Shown here: piece after piece, positions 43,058-51,861 of the stretch | Layout: each line of letters starts with the position of its first letter | Position numbering within the stretch: position 1 is the first letter of the stretch | NCBI RefSeq assembly: GCF_003332825.1 | Contig: NZ_QIRF01000019.1 | Span: 1-64,000, forward strand | Direction of reading: 5' to 3' | Length of the DNA: 64,000 nucleotides | Source of the DNA: Dyella sp. C9 | GTDB lineage: Bacteria; Pseudomonadota; Gammaproteobacteria; Xanthomonadales; Rhodanobacteraceae | The notes under the pieces: model-generated | The model's database searches: none | Told to the model about the DNA's origin: nothing | The model's input: the letters and a program-made list of their open reading frames with translations, nothing else | Made by a program: the position numbers and the translations under genes

Positions 43058-44638
43058 ATGCAGACCGAAGCCGCTGTCGTTACTGCCACACGCCAACCCC
43101 AGGGATCGGGCCGCATCTTCGGACTGCTGTTCGGGGTGATTCTGCTGGTCGGCGTTTCCTACGCCGGCGTCCATCTGGTCGAGGACCTTTCCACGGTCCA
43201 CGCCCGTTCGATCGCTCCCTTCGTCCTGCTCGGCGTGGCGCTGCTGATCGCGCTGGGCTTCGAGTTCGTCAACGGCTTCCACGACACCGCCAACGCGGTG
43301 GCCACGGTGATCTATACCAACTCGATGCCGGCCAACATGGCGGTGATCTGGTCGGGCGCATTCAACTTCCTCGGCGTGCTTACCTCGTCCGGCGCGGTGG
43401 CCTTCACCGTGGTGTCGCTGCTGCCGGTGGAGCTGATCCTGCAGGTCGGCGGACAGGCCGGCTTCGCCATGGTGTTCGCGCTGCTGATCGCGGCGATCCT
43501 GTGGAACCTCGGCACCTGGTATTTCGGCCTGCCCAATTCGTCCTCCCACACCCTGATCGGCTCGATCATCGGCGTAGGCCTGGCCAACCAGCTGATCTCC
43601 AGCCGCACCGGCACCAGCGGCGTGAACTGGGACGCGGCCATCGGCGTGTTCAAGGGACTGATCTTCTCCCCCATCGCCGGCTTCCTGCTGGCCGGCCTGC
43701 TGATGATGCTGCTCAAGGCGTTCGTGAAGGTGCCGGCGCTGTACCGGGCTCCCGAAGGCAAGAAGCCGCCGCCGTGGCCGATCCGTGCACTGCTGGTACT
43801 GACCTGCACCGGCGTGAGCTTCAGTCACGGCTCCAACGACGGCCAGAAAGGCATGGGCCTGATCATGCTGATCCTGATCGGCACGGTGCCTACCGCGTAT
43901 GCGCTCAATGGCGCCGTTTCCAGTGGACAGGTCAAGACCTTCCACGAGGTGTCGGTGGAAACCCAGCAGGTGCTTTCCAGCCTGGGTGGCGCGCCTTACA
44001 TCGGCGATCCACGCACCACCATCACCGCCGCCGTGCAGCAACGCCAGGCGCTGCCCGATACCGCGCCGGCGCTCACTCAACTGATCGCCCAGATCGATCA
44101 CGAAGTAGGTAACCGCCCATCGCTGAAGTCGGTGCCGCCGGAGCAGATGGGCAACGTGCGCAATGACATCTACCTGGCCAACAGCGCCATTCCCCTGATG
44201 CTGGCCAAGCCGGGCCTGAGCAAGGAGCAGACCGCTACGCTGACCAGTTGGCGGGGGCTCGGCACGCAGGCGATCCAGTTCATCCCGCCCTGGGTCAAGG
44301 CGGCGGTGGCACTCGCCCTGGGCCTGGGCACCATGGTGGGCTGGAAGCGTATCGTGGTGACGGTGGGCGAAAAGATCGGCAAGGAGCACCTCACCTACGC
44401 CCAGGGCGCGTCCGCCGAGCTGGTGGCAATGAGCCTGATCCAGGCCGCGGACATGTACCACCTGCCGGTCAGCACCACCCACGTGCTGACTTCCGGCGTG
44501 GCCGGCACCATGGCCGCCAACGGTTCCGGTCTGCAGGCAGCCACCGTGCGCAACCTGCTGATGGCCTGGGTGCTCACCCTGCCCGCCTCGATCCTGCTGT
44601 CGGGCGTGCTGTACGTTGTCCTCCGCCAGGTCTTCTGA
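43058..44638 (+). CDS. PiT-family inorganic phosphate transporter
   Basis: A low-affinity, proton-driven (or metal-phosphate) symporter of the inner membrane. It has 526 residues with about 10-12 spans. Both PiT signatures are visible: GFEFVNGFHDTANAVATVIY near residue 70 and SFSHGSNDGQKGMG in the middle; the duplicated fold ends with HLPVSTTHVLTSGVAG. A cytoplasmic or periplasmic loop of about 100 residues (VQQRQALPDTAP and after) separates the halves. The start at 43058 has AAGGG upstream; the frame continues to 42953. Confidence 0.92.
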   Translation: MQTEAAVVTATRQPQGSGRIFGLLFGVILLVGVSYAGVHLVEDLSTVHARSIAPFVLLGVALLIALGFEFVNGFHDTANAVATVIYTNSMPANMAVIWSGAFNFLGVLTSSGAVAFTVVSLLPVELILQVGGQAGFAMVFALLIAAILWNLGTWYFGLPNSSSHTLIGSIIGVGLANQLISSRTGTSGVNWDAAIGVFKGLIFSPIAGFLLAGLLMMLLKAFVKVPALYRAPEGKKPPPWPIRALLVLTCTGVSFSHGSNDGQKGMGLIMLILIGTVPTAYALNGAVSSGQVKTFHEVSVETQQVLSSLGGAPYIGDPRTTITAAVQQRQALPDTAPALTQLIAQIDHEVGNRPSLKSVPPEQMGNVRNDIYLANSAIPLMLAKPGLSKEQTATLTSWRGLGTQAIQFIPPWVKAAVALALGLGTMVGWKRIVVTVGEKIGKEHLTYAQGASAELVAMSLIQAADMYHLPVSTTHVLTSGVAGTMAANGSGLQAATVRNLLMAWVLTLPASILLSGVLYVVLRQVF

Positions 44639-44819
44639 GCGTTCTGGGTTCCGGGCGGCGATGGCCGCCTGACCCGGGAGTGGAGCGAACGGCCAGTCCC
44701 GGCAGACCGCCCCCTTCACCTGCCATGTATGGCGCCGCAGGCACGGGTGTTGTTCAATCGCGAGGCCCGCTGAACACGGCGGGCCCCAGCCGTCGCGTCC
44801 ACCACATGGAGCTCGCCGG

Positions 44820-45848
44820 ATGCACGCGAAAAGCGCCCTCTGCCTAGGCACCCTGCTACTGGCTTCGCAGGCCTTTGCCCAATCGACGCAGCCAGCCACG
44901 GCCAGTTCCGTGCAACCGGCATCCCCGGCCACGGCAGTGGAGCTGCAAACGGTAACCGTCCATGGCGAACAGCCAGGACCGGCCTTGTGGGAAGTACGCA
45001 AGGGCAGCCACGTGCTCTGGGTGATCGGCACCCTGCTGCCACTGCCGACGCACGCGGAGTGGCAATCGCCGGAACTCAACAATGCGCTGGCCAACTCCAC
45101 CGAGCTGCTGGAGGCGCCTTCGGCCTATCTGAAGATGCCGCCGAGCCTGTTCTCGCGATTGGCCCTGCAACCCTCGGCCAAGCTCAACCCCGGGGGCGTG
45201 ACGCTCGAGTCCTTGCTTTCGCCGGAGATGTACGCGCGCTGGCGGGTGCTGCGCCACAAGTACCTGGGCGACGACGATGCGCTGGAGTACCAGCGGCCCA
45301 TCGTGGTGGCCGAACAACTTTACGACAAGGCGCTGCGCTCGGCCGGGCTGAGCAACGATGTCGACGTACCGGGCTTGGTGGAAAAAATCGCCCATCGCCA
45401 CGGCGTACGCGTGATCGGCGTGCGCTACGAGCTGGTGATCACGCGTGCACCGCCGGTCAAAGCCACCGACAAGGACCAGCAGCAGGGCGTGGCCTGCCTG
45501 GATGAGACCATGCATATGGTCGAGAAGGACATTCCCGCGCTTGCCGCGCGCGCCAACGCCTGGGCCACCGGCGACATGACGTCGCTGCAGGACCTCATGA
45601 AGGGCACGCACTACGATCCTTGCGTGGTAGCGGCCATCAATGGGGATTTCGAGCACCAGCTCAACGTGCCCGACCTGCCCAAGCGCATCGAGGACACCTG
45701 GATCGAAGCGGCGCAAGCCGCCTTGACCCGCAACCGCAGCACCGTGGCGATACTCACCATGGACCAGGTGATGGCGCCGGACGGCTACATCGCGCGCCTG
45801 AAATCACTGGGCTACCAGGTCCGTCCGCCGGACGGACTGGCGCCGTGA
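44820..45848 (+). CDS. Exported TraB/GumN family protein
   Basis: A 342-residue periplasmic protein. A Sec signal peptide (MHAKSALCLGTLLLASQAFA) is followed by a Thr/Ser/Pro/Ala/Gln linker and then the TraB/GumN domain: ALWEVRKGSHVLWVIGTLL at about 56-74, then a middle helical part and the end RNRSTVAILTMDQVMAPDGY. Family members include TIKI-type metalloprotease-like proteins; the conserved GX2H-like site is not clear here, so activity is open. It is convergent with the S10 peptidase-like gene. Confidence 0.75.
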   Translation: MHAKSALCLGTLLLASQAFAQSTQPATASSVQPASPATAVELQTVTVHGEQPGPALWEVRKGSHVLWVIGTLLPLPTHAEWQSPELNNALANSTELLEAPSAYLKMPPSLFSRLALQPSAKLNPGGVTLESLLSPEMYARWRVLRHKYLGDDDALEYQRPIVVAEQLYDKALRSAGLSNDVDVPGLVEKIAHRHGVRVIGVRYELVITRAPPVKATDKDQQQGVACLDETMHMVEKDIPALAARANAWATGDMTSLQDLMKGTHYDPCVVAAINGDFEHQLNVPDLPKRIEDTWIEAAQAALTRNRSTVAILTMDQVMAPDGYIARLKSLGYQVRPPDGLAP

Positions 45849-45859
45849 CCACCGGATGA

Positions 45860-45892
45860 GCCGGCTGCACCCCGAGGTGGAGCGCAGCCGGC
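45860..45892. terminator. Bidirectional hairpin between convergent genes
   Basis: GCCGGCTGC (45860-45868) and GCAGCCGGC (45884-45892) form a nine-pair stem. It sits in the 50-bp gap between the convergent TraB/GumN-like and S10 peptidase-like genes, so it can serve both, although there is no clear T-run. Confidence 0.55.
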
Positions 45893-45898
45893 CGGATG

Positions 45899-47452
45899 TC
45901 ACTTGGAACTGTTGTACAGCTCGGCCGCGTCGGCCTTGAACGACTCGGCACTGCCCGGACGGCTGTAGAACATGTGGCCACCCGGATACACGGCCAGCTT
46001 CACGCGCTGCGCCTGTCCGAAGCTCGGCATCTGGTCGATGATCAGGCGCGAGGTGAAGAACGGGCACGACAGATCGTTGTAGCCGTGCACGATCAGCACC
46101 TTCATGTGGGGATCGTTGCCAATCGCCTTGCGCAGGTCGGCCACCGGCTTGTCGTCCGCAGCGCCGCGGTCCCAGGCCTTGTTCACGGCGAAGGACAGCG
46201 CCTCGTAATGGGCGTCGGTCTTCCAGCCCACCTCGCGCGTGATGAAGTCAGCCATCGCGCTGGTGGTCGGCGCCAGCAGCGCGTCGAGGATCGGATCGCC
46301 CGACTGGCGCTCGGCCGAGCCCGGGAACGGGTCGAACGCGGTCACGTTGGAGTCGTACACGCTGCCGATCTTCTTTTCGTTGCGATGCACTTCGCGCAGG
46401 TAGGTGTCGATGTCGACACGACCGTCCAGCTTGGCCACCAGCGCCGGATCAAGGCCCGTATAGGCCGAGACCTTCTGCACCATGCGGCTGATCGCGCCCG
46501 GATCGGAGCGGCCGGCGAGGAAATCGGTGACGAACTGCGTGCGCACGTAGCCTTCGACGTCGGCCATCGCGGCCGGGGTGAGGCGGCCCTGCGATTCCAG
46601 GTGGGCGGCGGTCATCGACGGCAGGTTGATCATCCACGGCAGCGGCGACAGCGCATCGCCATCGCCGATTGCGGCCGGGTCGAGGTACGGCGACACCATC
46701 ACCAGGCCGTTCACGCCCACGCCCATCTTGGTCTGCAGCGCGTAGGCGATGCGCGGCGCACGATAGCCACCGTAGCTCTCACCCATCACGTACTTGGGCG
46801 AACGCAGGCGGCCATGCTTGACCAGCCAGTCATACACCACGCGCGACAGGTACTGGATGTCGGCTTCAGTGGAGTAGAAATCCTTCTTGGTCTGGTCCTC
46901 GTCGACCAATGAGCGCGAATAGCCAGTGCCCACCGGGTCGATGAACACCAGGTCGCTCATGTCCAGCCAGGTGTTCGGGTTGTCCTTGGTCACCGCGGCG
47001 TCGGACGGCGCATCGCCTTCCACGCCGAACTGGATGCGCTTGGGACCGATCGCGCCCATGTTGAGATACACCGACGAGGCACCCGGACCGCCGTTGAAGG
47101 CGAACGTCACCGGCCTGCGCGGATCGCTGCCCGGCACCGTATAAGCGGTGTAGACCACTTCGGCGATCTTCTTGCCCGTGGCGTCGCGCACCGGGATGGT
47201 GCCCACCGTGGCCTCGTAAGAGAGCGTGCGGCCACCCACGCGCACACTCTGCTTGATGGTCTTGTCGGCCGGCAGCGGCGGCAGGTCGCTGGCGGGCTTC
47301 TTGTCCGCCGCGCCGTCCGCTGCGGGCGGCTTGGCATCGGCGGCCACCGAGCAGGGGGCGAAGGCCAGGCCGGCCAGCAGCACCGCGGCACAGCAGGCGG
47401 CACCCCGTGCGGCGTGGACCATACGGGAGCGAATGGATGAATCAGGGGTCAT
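45899..47452 (-). CDS. Exported S10 serine carboxypeptidase-like protein
   Basis: A 517-residue alpha/beta hydrolase of the peptidase S10 type. A signal peptide (CCAAVLLAGLAFAPCSVAA) leads into PVTFAFNGGPGASSVYLNMG (oxyanion region), the nucleophile in VMGESYGGYRAPRIAY, the aspartate in HGYNDLSCPF and the histidine in YPGGHMFYSR. It should cut C-terminal residues in the periplasm. I start at MTPDSSIRS (47452), with GAGAT upstream; the frame continues to 47605 and an ATG at 47422 is also possible. Confidence 0.85.
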   Translation of the reverse strand: MTPDSSIRSRMVHAARGAACCAAVLLAGLAFAPCSVAADAKPPAADGAADKKPASDLPPLPADKTIKQSVRVGGRTLSYEATVGTIPVRDATGKKIAEVVYTAYTVPGSDPRRPVTFAFNGGPGASSVYLNMGAIGPKRIQFGVEGDAPSDAAVTKDNPNTWLDMSDLVFIDPVGTGYSRSLVDEDQTKKDFYSTEADIQYLSRVVYDWLVKHGRLRSPKYVMGESYGGYRAPRIAYALQTKMGVGVNGLVMVSPYLDPAAIGDGDALSPLPWMINLPSMTAAHLESQGRLTPAAMADVEGYVRTQFVTDFLAGRSDPGAISRMVQKVSAYTGLDPALVAKLDGRVDIDTYLREVHRNEKKIGSVYDSNVTAFDPFPGSAERQSGDPILDALLAPTTSAMADFITREVGWKTDAHYEALSFAVNKAWDRGAADDKPVADLRKAIGNDPHMKVLIVHGYNDLSCPFFTSRLIIDQMPSFGQAQRVKLAVYPGGHMFYSRPGSAESFKADAAELYNSSK

Positions 47453-47718
47453 CAGCGATCTCATGGAGGCAAGCGTGGAAACGACGCCCGTGGTTCGCCA
47501 GCCCGCTGCCCGAAGCCCGGGCCGGCTGGCGGAGCCCACCAGTGCGAAGCGGCATACAAGCGTCTGGCCCATGGCTGCCACCAGTGCCGTAAGACAGGGG
47601 TCCACCCGGCGGGCCGGCGGCCCACCTGTTCAGCTACCTGTGCCGCAGCTGCACGGCCTCACTTGCAAGCGAGGTCAAACCCCGGAAACTAGGGCGTTCG
47701 CCTGGCTGGACCGGTTCC

Positions 47719-48885
47719 GTGCACGTGCTCCACACCCCGCTCTCCCCTCATTCGCGTAGCCGCCCCTGGCTGCGGCGCGCCTGGTTCGCCGCCAGTGTCG
47801 CGCTGGCCTCGATGGCCCACGGACAGACCACCCAGCCATCGACGGCGCCCGCCACACCCGCGGCGCAGCCGGCCGCGAACGATCCGCCACCACCGCCACT
47901 GGCCGTGCAGGTCAATGACGACAAGCTCACCCTGGCGGTGACGCGCGCGCCACAGATCTATCTCTACGGCACCCTGGACGCCGACGCGCCGAACCGCATC
48001 GAGGCGATGATCCGCTCCGGTCGCATCCGTGCCGGCTCGGACATCTATCTCAATTCGCCCGCTGGCGACCTGGCCGCCGGCGCGGCACTGGGCCGGCTGT
48101 TCCGCGAAGCCAAGATGACCACCCACCTCGGTGTGCCGCGGCGCAATGCGCAGACGCCGGCGCAGCCCCGCGAAGCAAGCTGCCAGGGCGCCTGTGCGCT
48201 TGCTTATGTCGGCGGCCTGTATCGCTGGGCACCGACCGGCAACGACCATTTCGCCGTGCAGGCCCCGGGTGATGCGCCGAAGATCGCCGCCGACAAGGGT
48301 GAGCTCGCCGGCTATCTGCGCCAGATGGGCTTCGACCCGCTGCTGTTCGGCGTCACCTCGCATTCGTCGGTCGATCGCACCGTGTGGCTCAGTGGCGACC
48401 AGATGCTGGCCACCGGCATCGCCAACAACGGCTACCTGCCACCTGCCGCGGATTACGCACTGGTCTCCGGCGCACCCCAACTGACGCTGCGCCAGACTTC
48501 ACGCGACGGCGAGCGGCGCATCACCCTGCTGTGCAAGCCCGACGGCCTGACCTTCACCGCGTACTACATGCTCGGCCAGGATCGCGCCCAGCGCATCGCG
48601 GCGCGCGCCAATCGTTCCTACCTGGAAATCAACGAGCAGCCCACGCTGCAGGGCGATCGCGAACGCATCAGCGCGGTGGACCAGTCGCTGGTGATCAGCC
48701 GGCCGATGCCGCTGGCCGAACTCGACCCGCTGCTCACGGCCAAGTCCATGGGCGCCTGGCTCAGCGACAAGGGCGGCAACGTGCGCTACGGCTTCACCAT
48801 GTTCCTCGATGCCGTGCGCAACAACCTCAAGGACTACGGCAGCCACTGCGAGCAGGCCGCCCGCGCGTCGACCGCCAAGAGCTGA
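47719..48885 (+). CDS. Exported ClpP-like (COG3904-type) protein
   Basis: A 388-residue periplasmic protein. After a signal peptide (AWFAASVALASMAHG) and a Pro/Ala/Thr-rich linker comes a ClpP/crotonase-like fold: IYLYGTLDAD, DIYLNSPAGDLAAGAALGRL and SCQGACALAYVGGLYRW. The position of the ClpP serine is taken by an ACALA/Gly context; whether it is a protease is unclear. The C-terminal 180 residues form a second, unrecognised domain. It is divergent from the S10 gene and convergent with the HAD phosphatase gene. Confidence 0.7.
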   Translation: MHVLHTPLSPHSRSRPWLRRAWFAASVALASMAHGQTTQPSTAPATPAAQPAANDPPPPPLAVQVNDDKLTLAVTRAPQIYLYGTLDADAPNRIEAMIRSGRIRAGSDIYLNSPAGDLAAGAALGRLFREAKMTTHLGVPRRNAQTPAQPREASCQGACALAYVGGLYRWAPTGNDHFAVQAPGDAPKIAADKGELAGYLRQMGFDPLLFGVTSHSSVDRTVWLSGDQMLATGIANNGYLPPAADYALVSGAPQLTLRQTSRDGERRITLLCKPDGLTFTAYYMLGQDRAQRIAARANRSYLEINEQPTLQGDRERISAVDQSLVISRPMPLAELDPLLTAKSMGAWLSDKGGNVRYGFTMFLDAVRNNLKDYGSHCEQAARASTAKS

Positions 48886-48903
48886 GCACGTCCGCCGGAA
48901 GGA

Positions 48904-49572
48904 TCAGCCCACTTCCTGCCACTGGTAGTAGCGGTGGTGGGCCATCTGCAGCAGGTCCAGGTCCTCGTGCGTGTCGCCGTAGGCATAGACCCGCGCGTAC
49001 TCGGCCAGGTCGTAGGCCGCGCGCACGCGCCGCGGCTTTTCCATACCCACGCACTGCGCGCCGCGATAGCGCCCGGTGAGACGCCCGTCCTTCACCGCGA
49101 CCTCGGAGCACACCAGTTCCAGCGCGTGCAGGCGGCACCAGTGCGACAGGTAGACGTCCAGCCCACCGGACACCACCACCACCCGGTCGCCCTGGGCCTT
49201 GTGCCAGCGAATGCGCTCCATGGCGTGCGGGCGCAACACCTGCGACAACACCTCGGTGGCGAAGCGTCGCCCTTGCCCGGAGGCGTGTTCGGCGGCCATG
49301 CCGGTCAGGCCGAAGCGGAGCGCGCTGGCGCGCATCAGGTTGGACGACACCAGGCCCGCCTTGTAGCCGGCCACCATCGGTGCCAGCACCGCGCCGCCCC
49401 AGGCCAGCCTGCGCCGCGGCACGGCGAACTCGAGGAAAGGCCGGAACATCTCGCGCGTGGTGATGGTTCCGTCGAAATCGAACAAGGCGAGATTCAACGC
49501 GTGCTCCCTGGCCTGCGGCCGCATCCATGAGGCGGACTCATCCGAAGGATGAAGCCCATCGAGAGGCGGCAT
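48904..49572 (-). CDS. HAD-superfamily subfamily IB phosphatase
   Basis: A 222-residue phosphatase of the SerB-like HAD-IB group. Motif I is ALFDFDGTITT, motif II VVVVSGGLDVYL, and motif III YGDTHEDLDLL. Such enzymes hydrolyse small phosphomonoesters; the substrate is not shown. The start is uncertain: at 49572 AAGG precedes the ATG, whereas an ATG at 49524 leaves a shorter N-terminus of 12 residues before motif I. It lies just beyond the AraC gene on the same strand. Confidence 0.82.
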   Translation of the reverse strand: MPPLDGLHPSDESASWMRPQAREHALNLALFDFDGTITTREMFRPFLEFAVPRRRLAWGGAVLAPMVAGYKAGLVSSNLMRASALRFGLTGMAAEHASGQGRRFATEVLSQVLRPHAMERIRWHKAQGDRVVVVSGGLDVYLSHWCRLHALELVCSEVAVKDGRLTGRYRGAQCVGMEKPRRVRAAYDLAEYARVYAYGDTHEDLDLLQMAHHRYYQWQEVG

Positions 49573-49615
49573 GCTCGGCCTTGCACTCGCGCATCGTCAA
49601 GTGCTGACGGCACGC

Positions 49616-50554
49616 TTACGCGGCCGATTCCGCATCGGCCAGGCGCAGTCGTGCCACATCGCGCAATGGTGGCGCACCGAAGTGGCGACTGTATTCGCGA
49701 CTGAACTGCGAGGGGCTTTCGTAACCCACGCGATGCGCCGCGGTGGCTACATCGCACTCGCCCGCCAGCAGCTGCCGCCGGGCCTCATGCAGGCGCAACT
49801 GCTTCTGGTACTGCAGCGGACTCATCGCCGTGATGGCGCGGAAATGATGATGCAGCGACGACGTGCTCATGTTCACGCGCGCTGCCAGCGCCTCGATGCG
49901 CAACGGCTCGTCGTAGTGGCGACGCAGCCAGTCGATGGCGCGCGACACCTGGTGGCTCTGGCTGCCGGCGCTGGCGATCTGCGCCAGGCGCGCGCCCTGC
50001 TCGCCCGTGAGCAGCCGATACATCAGCTCGCGCTCGATCAGCGGGCCGAGCACGGCAAGGTCGTCCGGCGCATCCAGCAGGCGCATCAGGCGCAGCAGCG
50101 GATCGAGCAGCCGGCCATCCAGCGGGCTCAGCGAAAGTCCGGGCACTGACGGCTGTGGGCCGCGCGCCGCCTGCACCTCGGGCAGCAGTTCGCGGATGCG
50201 CTGCAGGTCGAGCCGGAAGGTGAGGCACAGGCAGGGTTCCTCGCGGGAGGCCCGCACCACCTGCGAGGACACCGGCACATCCACCGAGGTCACCAGGTAT
50301 GAGGCCGGCTCGTGCACGAACGACTGCTGGCCCAGCAGGATCTGCTTGGCGCCCTGCAACGCCAGGCCCAGGCCCGGTTCGTACATGGCGCAGGTACGCA
50401 CGCTCGGCGAGCTGGCACGGAACAGGCTCAGGGATGACCAGGCGGTGGCGTGCACACCCTCGCTTTGCGCCAATCGTTCAACGATCGCTGTCAATTCCTC
50501 GCGACCCTGCGCAAGCCGCTGCCCGGCCGCTTGGTCAAATGATTGATTATTCAT
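49616..50554 (-). CDS. AraC-family transcription regulator
   Basis: A 312-residue regulator with an N-terminal AraC_N-type sensing domain (PGLGLALQGAKQILLGQQ, then FVHEPASYLVTSVDVPV) and two C-terminal helix-turn-helix motifs (EPLRIEALAARVNMSTSSLH and AHRVGYESPSQFSREYSRHF). It is divergent from the zinc alcohol dehydrogenase gene with 175 bp between, a common pairing in which the regulator activates the dehydrogenase in response to an aldehyde or alcohol. The effector is not known. Confidence 0.9.
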   Translation of the reverse strand: MNNQSFDQAAGQRLAQGREELTAIVERLAQSEGVHATAWSSLSLFRASSPSVRTCAMYEPGLGLALQGAKQILLGQQSFVHEPASYLVTSVDVPVSSQVVRASREEPCLCLTFRLDLQRIRELLPEVQAARGPQPSVPGLSLSPLDGRLLDPLLRLMRLLDAPDDLAVLGPLIERELMYRLLTGEQGARLAQIASAGSQSHQVSRAIDWLRRHYDEPLRIEALAARVNMSTSSLHHHFRAITAMSPLQYQKQLRLHEARRQLLAGECDVATAAHRVGYESPSQFSREYSRHFGAPPLRDVARLRLADAESAA

Positions 50555-50729
50555 GGCATTGCCAAAAACCAGAAGAGCCTAGATTGCCTGTTCCTCCACC
50601 CCATGGCGAGTGCCCACGTCGTCGCCTTGCAGGATCGTGCAAGGATCTCGGAGGATCCGGCTACCGAGGCGCGCACCCGGCCGCGCATACTCCCCGCCAT
50701 TGCCGTCCCCCGCCTTCCAGGAGTTACGC

Positions 50730-51791
50730 ATGGCTCTTTCCATCCTCGGTTACGCCGCCCAGTCCGCGACCACGCCGCTCGCCCCGCACTCGTTCCAGCG
50801 CCGCGAGCCCCGTCCGGACGACGTGGTGATCGACATCCTCTACTGCGGCGTCTGCCACTCCGATATCCACCAGGCCCGCAACGAGTGGCATAGCAGCGTC
50901 TACCCGATGGTGCCGGGCCACGAGATCATTGGCCGCGTCAGCGTCGTCGGCGCCGAGGTCACCAGCTTCAAGGTCGGCGAGATGGTGGGCGTCGGCTGCA
51001 TGGTCGATTCGTGCCAGCACTGCAGCGCGTGCCAGGCCGGCCTCGAGCCGTACTGCGAAAAGGGCGCCACCTGGACCTACAACGACAAGGATCGCCACGA
51101 TGGCCTGCCGACGTTCGGCGGCTATTCCGAGCGTATCGTGGTGTCCGACAAGTTCGTGCTGCACATCTCCGACAAGCTGGACCCGAAGGCGGCCGCGCCG
51201 CTGTTGTGCGCCGGCATCACCAGCTGGTCCCCGCTGCGCCACTGGAAGGTCGGCAAGGACAGCAAGGTGGCCGTGATCGGCCTGGGCGGCCTGGGCCACA
51301 TGGGCCTGAAGTTCGCCAAGGCGATGGGCGCCGACGTTACCCTGTTCACCCGCACCCCCGGCAAGGAAGCGGAAGCGCGTCGACTGGGCGCGGACCACGT
51401 GGTGCTGTCGACCGACCCGGCGCAGATGCAGGCGGTCGCCCGCCAGTTCGATTTCATCCTCGACACCGTGCCGTCGCAGCATGACCTCAACCCCTACCTG
51501 GCCACGCTCAACCTCAACGGCGTGCTGTGCCTGGTGGGCCTGCTCGAGCCGATCGAGCCGCCGGTGCAGGCAGGCATGGTCGTGCTCGGTCGCCGCTCGA
51601 TCTCCGGCTCCGCCATCGGCGGCATCGCCGAGACGCAGGAGATGCTCGACTTCTGCGCCGAGCACGACATCGTCAGCGACATCGAGATGATCGACATCCA
51701 GAACATCAACCACGCCTACGAGCGCATGCTCAAGAGCGATGTGCGCTATCGCTTCGTGATCGACCTCGCCTCGCTGAAGAAGGCCGGCTAA
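50730..51791 (+). CDS. Zinc-dependent NADP-type alcohol dehydrogenase (YahK/CAD-like)
   Basis: A 353-residue medium-chain dehydrogenase. Catalytic zinc ligands are in CGVCHSDIH and PGHEIIG; the structural zinc cysteines are in VDSCQHCSACQAGLEPYC. The Rossmann motif GLGGLGHMGLKFAKAMGA binds the cofactor. The family reduces aldehydes with NADPH. The ATG at 50730 has CAGGAG upstream; the longer frame to 50610 crosses the promoter region. It is divergent from an AraC regulator that probably controls it. Confidence 0.92.
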   Translation: MALSILGYAAQSATTPLAPHSFQRREPRPDDVVIDILYCGVCHSDIHQARNEWHSSVYPMVPGHEIIGRVSVVGAEVTSFKVGEMVGVGCMVDSCQHCSACQAGLEPYCEKGATWTYNDKDRHDGLPTFGGYSERIVVSDKFVLHISDKLDPKAAAPLLCAGITSWSPLRHWKVGKDSKVAVIGLGGLGHMGLKFAKAMGADVTLFTRTPGKEAEARRLGADHVVLSTDPAQMQAVARQFDFILDTVPSQHDLNPYLATLNLNGVLCLVGLLEPIEPPVQAGMVVLGRRSISGSAIGGIAETQEMLDFCAEHDIVSDIEMIDIQNINHAYERMLKSDVRYRFVIDLASLKKAG

Positions 51792-51861
51792 GGCCGGCCT
51801 GCCCGGCTCCGGCGATTCCGCGCAGGCGGGGTCGTCGGAGCCGATCCGCGGGGCGCGGCAA

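Noticed and set aside
42998..45100. 700-codon minus-strand frame opposite the phosphate transporter
   Set aside because: Antisense shadow with His/Arg-rich composition; the plus-strand genes have clear families.
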